A stretch of 36,382 nucleotides of DNA from a virus. The stretch is from the IMG/VR virus record IMGVR_UViG_3300021093_000200, positions 1 to 36,382 of that record. The stretch is one strand, 5' to 3'. The translations under genes were made by a program, and so were the position numbers. A model generated the notes under the pieces. That model saw only the letters and a list, made by a program, of their open reading frames with translations. It ran no database searches and was not told the DNA's origin. Positions 31,811 to 36,382 of the stretch are shown here, piece by piece; position 1 is the first letter of the stretch, and each line of letters opens with the position of its first letter.

Positions 31811-32409
31811 TAGACTTTCCTGAACAGGCTAAAAAATTGAGAAGTCAATTTTCCTCTTTATCTGAACTTAATTCCTCCGTAAACCAAGAATTCTCGGAGA
31901 AGTATGGTCCCGACTCGAAAAATACCGGTGAAAAATTCACAGCCTTCAAAAGTGGAAAAATTTATTTTGGATTGCATACCACAAAATCAAAAACAGGAGA
32001 AAAAAATTCTTTTGTGAATAGATACCCTTGTTTTCTTTTTTTATCCGAAGAAAGAATTGGAAATAGGATAATTTGTAAAGTTATGGATTTAACAATTATC
32101 CCACCCGATAATCTCGCAGAAATTTTAACACGTTTGACCACGACTTTTTCGGAAATACTTGAAGAAAATGTGAGAAACATTTCCGAATCTCAGATGCCAT
32201 TGAATCTAAAAGGGGAAAATTTACAAAAAATATTTAAAGGAACTGGATATGAATTCGCAATTTTTGGATTCGAAAAGGAAAATTTGCGAGGAATGAAAAT
32301 AGTAGATTATTCAGATTGGGTAAAAATTCCATATTTTAGCCAAGCAACTTTAGAGGGTCTCTCTTTGGATCAGATATATAAAGAATATAAATCGAAAATA
32401 AAAATTTGA
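31807..32409 (+). CDS. Conserved T4-like-phage protein of unknown function
   Basis: 200 residues from the ATG at 31807, which overlaps the gp4-like stop (ATGA); longer in-frame readings would run through the gp4-like gene. It has GKIYFGLHTTKS, NRYPCFLFLSEE and MDLTIIPPDNLAEILTRL. A pattern of a strand pair followed by (I/L)xx(L/I)PP and a helix is common in an uncharacterised protein family of T4-like phages. Position after gp4 corresponds to T4 gp53 (baseplate wedge), but no clear gp53 similarity or LysM motif is visible, so only the conserved-unknown label is given. Confidence 0.65.
   Translation: MIDFPEQAKKLRSQFSSLSELNSSVNQEFSEKYGPDSKNTGEKFTAFKSGKIYFGLHTTKSKTGEKNSFVNRYPCFLFLSEERIGNRIICKVMDLTIIPPDNLAEILTRLTTTFSEILEENVRNISESQMPLNLKGENLQKIFKGTGYEFAIFGFEKENLRGMKIVDYSDWVKIPYFSQATLEGLSLDQIYKEYKSKIKI
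32373..32380 (+). promoter_or_regulatory. Coding-internal GATATATA upstream of portal genes
   Basis: Exact motif, 59 nt before the ATG at 32440, but inside the preceding gene, where it encodes Gln-Ile-Tyr. It could drive the portal pair, or be chance in an AT-rich sequence. Confidence 0.3.
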
Positions 32410-32439
32410 TTTTGTCTATAAAACCAAATTTCTGACTTC

Positions 32440-34065
32440 ATGGCAGGATTTAATGAGAACCCAAACACCAACCCTGTATTCCAAAGAATTAGGGACTCGA
32501 TCAAAAATCTGAGCAATTTCGGATTGAGATATGGAGACATGGTGGTCAAAAATTCACAGGCAATTGGTACCACAGAAGCAGAATTTTTAAAGAAAGGTCC
32601 GATTGAAGATGAAACTACACTTTTCTCTTTAGGTAGACAAGATACGACTACCAGACAGTATATTTCATATTTTGATAAAGACTATGCAGGAAAAAGAGAT
32701 TATCTAAGAAAATTTTCTTTAAATCCTGAGATTGAATACATTTTGGATACGGTCTGCGACGAGGCAATTTCCTATGATGGATTTAATTTTTTCGCATATC
32801 CAGCCTTCTTAAACATTATTGGAATTAAAAAAGATGTTTCAGATAAAATTGATTCGACGTACAAAAAATTGTACGACATGTTTGGTTTCAATGACGATAT
32901 TTCTGCATGGCAATATTTCAGACAACTCCTTGTTGATGGTTTCGTTGCTTTCGAAATCGTATACGATGACAAGGGGAAAAATATTATTGGTTTCAAAGAA
33001 CTAGACGCAACCACCCTTATGCCTTCCGTAGAAAAGCAAAAAGATGGAACCTTTTTAAATGTTTGGTATCAATATCCTAAGGACGAAAGAAAAAGGAGAA
33101 TGCTTTACGATTCCCAAATCATTTATCTTTCTTATGCCAAAGGCAATACTGTTTCAAGAGTAAGTTATTCAGAAAGATTGATTCGTCCGTACAATGTTCT
33201 CAGGATCATTGAATACACCCGTGTTATTTGGTCTGTGATGAATGCATCATTCCGTCTAAAAATGACAGTCCCAGTGGGGTCCAGATCGCAACAAAAGGCT
33301 ATGCAAACCCTTGGCGAGTTGATGTCCATATACAAAGAAGATATTCAATTCAACGATGAAAGTGGGGAACTTTCGGTAAATGGTCAGCCAAAAATTCAAT
33401 TTTACAAAAATTATCTTATGCCTAAGGGAGCTTTAGGTACTCCAAATATTGAACCCCTTAACACCGCCGGACCAAATTTGAATGATCCAGCTCCTTTGGC
33501 TTATTTTTTCGACAAGTTGGTTCAAGAATCTAAAATTCCATTTTCTAGATTCCAAGGACCAGATGGTGGATCGATTGGTAAATATGCCAATGCAGCCGAA
33601 GGATTGGATAAAGAGGAAATTAGATTCGCAAAGTTTATCATGAGATTAAGATCCGTTTTCCAGGACATTCTTATAAAACCTTTGTGGATTCAATTGTGTA
33701 GAGATTTTCCGCAATTGGAGAAAGATTATATGTTCAGAAGTCAACTTGGATTAACTTTTGTTTCGGATAATCCATTCAGAGTGAATCAGGAAATAGAAAC
33801 GATGAACAAAAGGAAAGAATCCATAGATGCCATGTATGGATTGGTGGACGGAGAAGGACAGCCTTTCTTTTCTTTGGGTTATCTAATTGAAAATTTTCTA
33901 GGAATGACTGAGGATGATATCAAAGCCAATGAAGAAGCTAAAGAGAAGACCAAGAATAAAAAATCAAAAGAAACTCCAGAAGGTGGAGAAGGCGCTGAAG
34001 GTGGTGATTCAGAAGCAGGAACTGAACCAGAAGGATCCCCGCCAGAAACAGAAACACCGGCATAA
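32440..34065 (+). CDS. Portal protein 1 (gp20-like)
   Basis: 541 residues, near T4 gp20 (524). Conserved blocks: YISYFDKDYAGKRDYLRKFS (about residue 75), EIEYILDTVCDEAI (about 96), IVYDDKGKNIIGFKELDATT (about 173), SYAKGNTVSRVSYSERLIRP (about 233), VMNASFRLKM and IPFSRFQGPDGGSIGKYANA with the following EEIRFAKFIMRLR (about 366-405). It forms the dodecameric ring through which DNA enters the head. The C-terminal 45 residues are acidic and Pro/Gly/Glu-rich. A second portal gene follows after 2 nt. Confidence 0.93.
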   Translation: MAGFNENPNTNPVFQRIRDSIKNLSNFGLRYGDMVVKNSQAIGTTEAEFLKKGPIEDETTLFSLGRQDTTTRQYISYFDKDYAGKRDYLRKFSLNPEIEYILDTVCDEAISYDGFNFFAYPAFLNIIGIKKDVSDKIDSTYKKLYDMFGFNDDISAWQYFRQLLVDGFVAFEIVYDDKGKNIIGFKELDATTLMPSVEKQKDGTFLNVWYQYPKDERKRRMLYDSQIIYLSYAKGNTVSRVSYSERLIRPYNVLRIIEYTRVIWSVMNASFRLKMTVPVGSRSQQKAMQTLGELMSIYKEDIQFNDESGELSVNGQPKIQFYKNYLMPKGALGTPNIEPLNTAGPNLNDPAPLAYFFDKLVQESKIPFSRFQGPDGGSIGKYANAAEGLDKEEIRFAKFIMRLRSVFQDILIKPLWIQLCRDFPQLEKDYMFRSQLGLTFVSDNPFRVNQEIETMNKRKESIDAMYGLVDGEGQPFFSLGYLIENFLGMTEDDIKANEEAKEKTKNKKSKETPEGGEGAEGGDSEAGTEPEGSPPETETPA

Positions 34066-34067
34066 TT

Positions 34068-35669
34068 ATGGCAGGATTTAACGATGATAACAGTCAACAG
34101 CGTTCCTTTTTAGGAAATCTGTACCGAAACCTATCTAAAATTGGAAGGTTTGGTATGCAGTACGAGGATATGGTTATCCGGAATTCTCAGGCTATAGGGG
34201 CAACCGAATCTACCTTTTTCAACAATGAAGGAACTGGATTTACCGAGAATGACGCTTTCTTCTGGACTTTAGGTTATCAAGATACTAGAGTAAGAAAATA
34301 CATAGCCTATTTCGACAAGGATTATCTCGGGAAAAGAGAATTCTTAAGAAAATTTGCTTTAAACGGAGAAATTGATTTCATTCTGGATACTTTATCAGAC
34401 GATGCTATCAACTACGACGACAAAAATTTCTTCGGGTATCCATCTTTATTAAATGTTGATTTAAAACCCGAAGTCCGTTCTAAGGTAGAAGAAAATTTCA
34501 GAACTTTGTACATGCTGTTTGGTTTTCAACAAAGTACTCTTGCCTGGCAGTATTTTCGTCAATTTCTAATTGATGGTTTTTTGGCTTTTGAAATTGTGTA
34601 CTCGACAGATGGAAAAAAAATTGTTGGTTTCAAAGAATTAGATGCCACCTCTCTTCAACCTGCAACTGAACAACAGCCCAACAAAGAATTTCAACAAATC
34701 TGGATTCAATATCCGGGTGATCCTAGAATGACCAGAAAATTAAAGGCAGAGCAGGTCATTTATCTTTCCTATGCCAAGGGTAATTCCGTTTCCAGAGTCA
34801 GCTACACTGAAAGGCTGATCAGATCTTATAACATTCTGAGAATCATGGAAAATACTCGGGTAATTTGGAATGTCATGAACGCTTCGTATCGTTTGAAATT
34901 CGTTATTCCTGTTGGAACACAATCCGGACAAAAAGCTATGCAAACCCTGGGACAGCTGATGTCTCAGTATAAAGAAGAAATTCAAATTAATGATACTTCC
35001 GGGGAATTGACTGTCAATGGTGCCCCCAGAGTACAGTTTTACAAAAATTATCTCTTTCCGGAAAAAGACGGGGAATCGCCAGACATTAACACTTTAAATC
35101 CAAATGGTCCCGATTTTAACGTGATGGAAAATGTTGTTTATTTTTACAACAAGCTAAAATTAGACTCCAAAATTCCATATGCTAGGTTTGCTGGGAGAAG
35201 TGGTCCTGCCACCTATCAAATATCAATCGACCAGTTAGAAAGAGACGAAATTAGATACGAAAAATTTGTTACCCGTTTGAGATCTATTTTCCAAGAACTT
35301 TTGGTTAAACCTCTTTATATCCAAACTTGTTTGGATTTTCCTGCCTTGTCTGAAGACAGATCATTTAAAGTAAATTTGGGTTTGAACTTCGTTAAAGAAA
35401 ATGTTTTCGAACAACTAATTGTTTTATCTAACTACACGAAAAGAACGACATTTATCACCGCATTGGGAGATATGAAACAAAAAATCGGAGAAGAGGAAGT
35501 TCCATATTTCGATAAGGAGTGGTTAATAAAAAGATGGCTTGGTTTGAGTATGGACGAATATAGAGAGAACGAAAAATTCAAAAAAGACGAAAAGAAACAA
35601 GCGGACAAGGCCAAAAAGGATAAAGGGGAAGGTGGGGAATCAGCAGATGCACCAGATTTCACTCTTTAA
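34068..35669 (+). CDS. Portal protein 2 (gp20-like paralogue)
   Basis: 533 residues, homologous to portal 1 throughout: MAGFN start, YIAYFDKDYLGKREFLRKFA, IVYSTDGKKIVGFKELDATS, LSYAKGNSVSRVSYTERLIR, VMNASYRLKFVIPVG, KIPYARFAGRSG followed by RDEIRYEKFVTRLRSIFQEL. All main blocks are intact, so it is not a decaying copy. Differences concentrate in loops (the region equivalent to the Gly-rich loop near residue 375 and the C-terminus, which here is Lys/Asp-rich). The two may form a mixed ring or serve different roles. Confidence 0.92.
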   Translation: MAGFNDDNSQQRSFLGNLYRNLSKIGRFGMQYEDMVIRNSQAIGATESTFFNNEGTGFTENDAFFWTLGYQDTRVRKYIAYFDKDYLGKREFLRKFALNGEIDFILDTLSDDAINYDDKNFFGYPSLLNVDLKPEVRSKVEENFRTLYMLFGFQQSTLAWQYFRQFLIDGFLAFEIVYSTDGKKIVGFKELDATSLQPATEQQPNKEFQQIWIQYPGDPRMTRKLKAEQVIYLSYAKGNSVSRVSYTERLIRSYNILRIMENTRVIWNVMNASYRLKFVIPVGTQSGQKAMQTLGQLMSQYKEEIQINDTSGELTVNGAPRVQFYKNYLFPEKDGESPDINTLNPNGPDFNVMENVVYFYNKLKLDSKIPYARFAGRSGPATYQISIDQLERDEIRYEKFVTRLRSIFQELLVKPLYIQTCLDFPALSEDRSFKVNLGLNFVKENVFEQLIVLSNYTKRTTFITALGDMKQKIGEEEVPYFDKEWLIKRWLGLSMDEYRENEKFKKDEKKQADKAKKDKGEGGESADAPDFTL

Positions 35670-35679
35670 ATTTCAATAA

Positions 35680-36382
35680 ATGAATTTCAAAGAATTATTT
35701 TCAACACAAAAAATTCTTGTTGTGGGTGATTCCATTTTGGATCACTATGTGTATGGAAAAGTTCACAGGGTATCTCCAGAAGCACCAGTTCCGGTTGTTC
35801 TTAAGAACAAAGAAGAATTTTTCCTGGGCGGGGCGGCAAATGTAGCACAGAACATCACGACATTCGGAGCCAATTGTACCCTGTTATCTTTGGTTGGTGA
35901 TGATGAAGATGGAAAAATTTTGTTTGAAAAATGTATCGAGAAAAAAATCAATCCTATTTTTATCGAAGAAGAATCCAGACCAACAACAAAAAAAACCAGA
36001 GTAATAGGGAACAAACATCAAATCGTTAGAATTGATGTTGAAACAACTTGTGATTTATTAGAAAACTCAACTTCAAAAATTATTGAAATTTTCGACGAAC
36101 AGATTCAATTTCACGATGGAGTTATTTTTCAAGATTATGGGAAAGGATTACTAACGAATTATGTTTTAGCGTCTCTAATTGAAATAGCGAAAAAATACTC
36201 GAAAAAGATTTTGGTAGATCCTAAAGTGGCAGATCTTGGGCGATATCAAGGAATCGATCTGATCAAGCCAAATCTGAGTGAATTTAAGGCTATGGTGAAT
36301 ATCAAATCTGAAGAAGATTTAGAAATTGACCAGATTGTAAATTATGCCCAATTGGTGATGGAAGAATTCGACTACCAATATT
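35680..36382 (+). CDS. D-glycero-D-manno-heptose-7-phosphate kinase, HldE/RfaE-like (3'-truncated by window edge)
   Basis: 234 residues visible; the gene continues past the window. The PfkB-type start ILVVGDSILDHYVYGKVHRV, then SPEAPVPVV and FFLGGAANVAQNI, closely follows the HldE/RfaE kinase domain, including the SPEAPVPVV segment. Later IFQDYGKGLL (about residue 150), LVDPKVADL (about 180) and IKPNLSEF (about 195) are also conserved. The catalytic GAGD region would lie outside. The enzyme phosphorylates heptose-7-phosphate at C1 on the way to ADP- or GDP-heptose. Whether a nucleotidyltransferase domain follows cannot be seen. With the O-heptosyltransferase at 8127 it suggests phage-directed heptose use. 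Confidence 0.88.
   Translation, partial: MNFKELFSTQKILVVGDSILDHYVYGKVHRVSPEAPVPVVLKNKEEFFLGGAANVAQNITTFGANCTLLSLVGDDEDGKILFEKCIEKKINPIFIEEESRPTTKKTRVIGNKHQIVRIDVETTCDLLENSTSKIIEIFDEQIQFHDGVIFQDYGKGLLTNYVLASLIEIAKKYSKKILVDPKVADLGRYQGIDLIKPNLSEFKAMVNIKSEEDLEIDQIVNYAQLVMEEFDYQY

Overview
The window is part of the genome of a contractile-tailed, T4-like bacteriophage. Reading outward from the recognisable genes it carries a large terminase, tail sheath, two tail-tube proteins, a gp26-like baseplate hub protein, a gp4-like head-completion nuclease, a gp55-like late sigma factor and two portal proteins. The DNA is AT-rich. Starts are mostly preceded by A-rich leaders rather than Shine-Dalgarno sequences (for example before 11933, 18770, 23108, 26791), and one TAnnTTTG-type element lies at 22488. 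These features suggest a host in the Bacteroidota, which is an inference. Neither window edge is a genome end: a fibre gene is cut at the left and a heptose-kinase gene at the right. No tRNA, CRISPR array, transposase or integrase was seen.

Layout. 3-4397: C-terminal part of a giant tail fibre made mainly of Gly-Ser-Ser/Gly-Thr-Ser triplets. 4401-5547: a SET-domain protein and two small proteins. 5559-9308: a glycosyltransferase block with a GT4 enzyme on the minus strand, a small coiled-coil protein, a second GT4-like enzyme and a TibC/Aah-like O-heptosyltransferase. 9372-14514: neck-like protein, putative small terminase, large terminase. 14610-22449: enlarged sheath, two tubes, baseplate hub protein with a probable frameshift extension, and a tape-measure-like protein. 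22518-25573: dCMP deaminase, ECF-type sigma factor, membrane-like protein, RecB/Cas4-like nuclease, coiled-coil protein. 25651-30906: two membrane proteins, two related structural-looking proteins and a long protein with a probable -1 frameshift extension. 30965-35669: gp55-like sigma, gp4-like nuclease, unknown myovirus protein, two tandem portals. 35680-end: HldE/RfaE-like heptose kinase.

How it may work together. A repeated GATATATA motif sits 13-78 nt upstream of most structural transcription units and looks like the phage's late promoter (compare T4 TATAAATA). Two phage sigma factors are candidates to read it. The O-heptosyltransferase, the heptose kinase, two GT4 enzymes and the Ser/Thr-saturated fibre together suggest a phage-encoded system that glycosylates its own fibre. 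Two separate sites look like programmed frameshifts: +1 at a CTT TGA stop in the hub gene and -1 at A AAA AAC in the long repeat protein. Both extensions encode plausible protein, and in the second case they continue the repeat motif.
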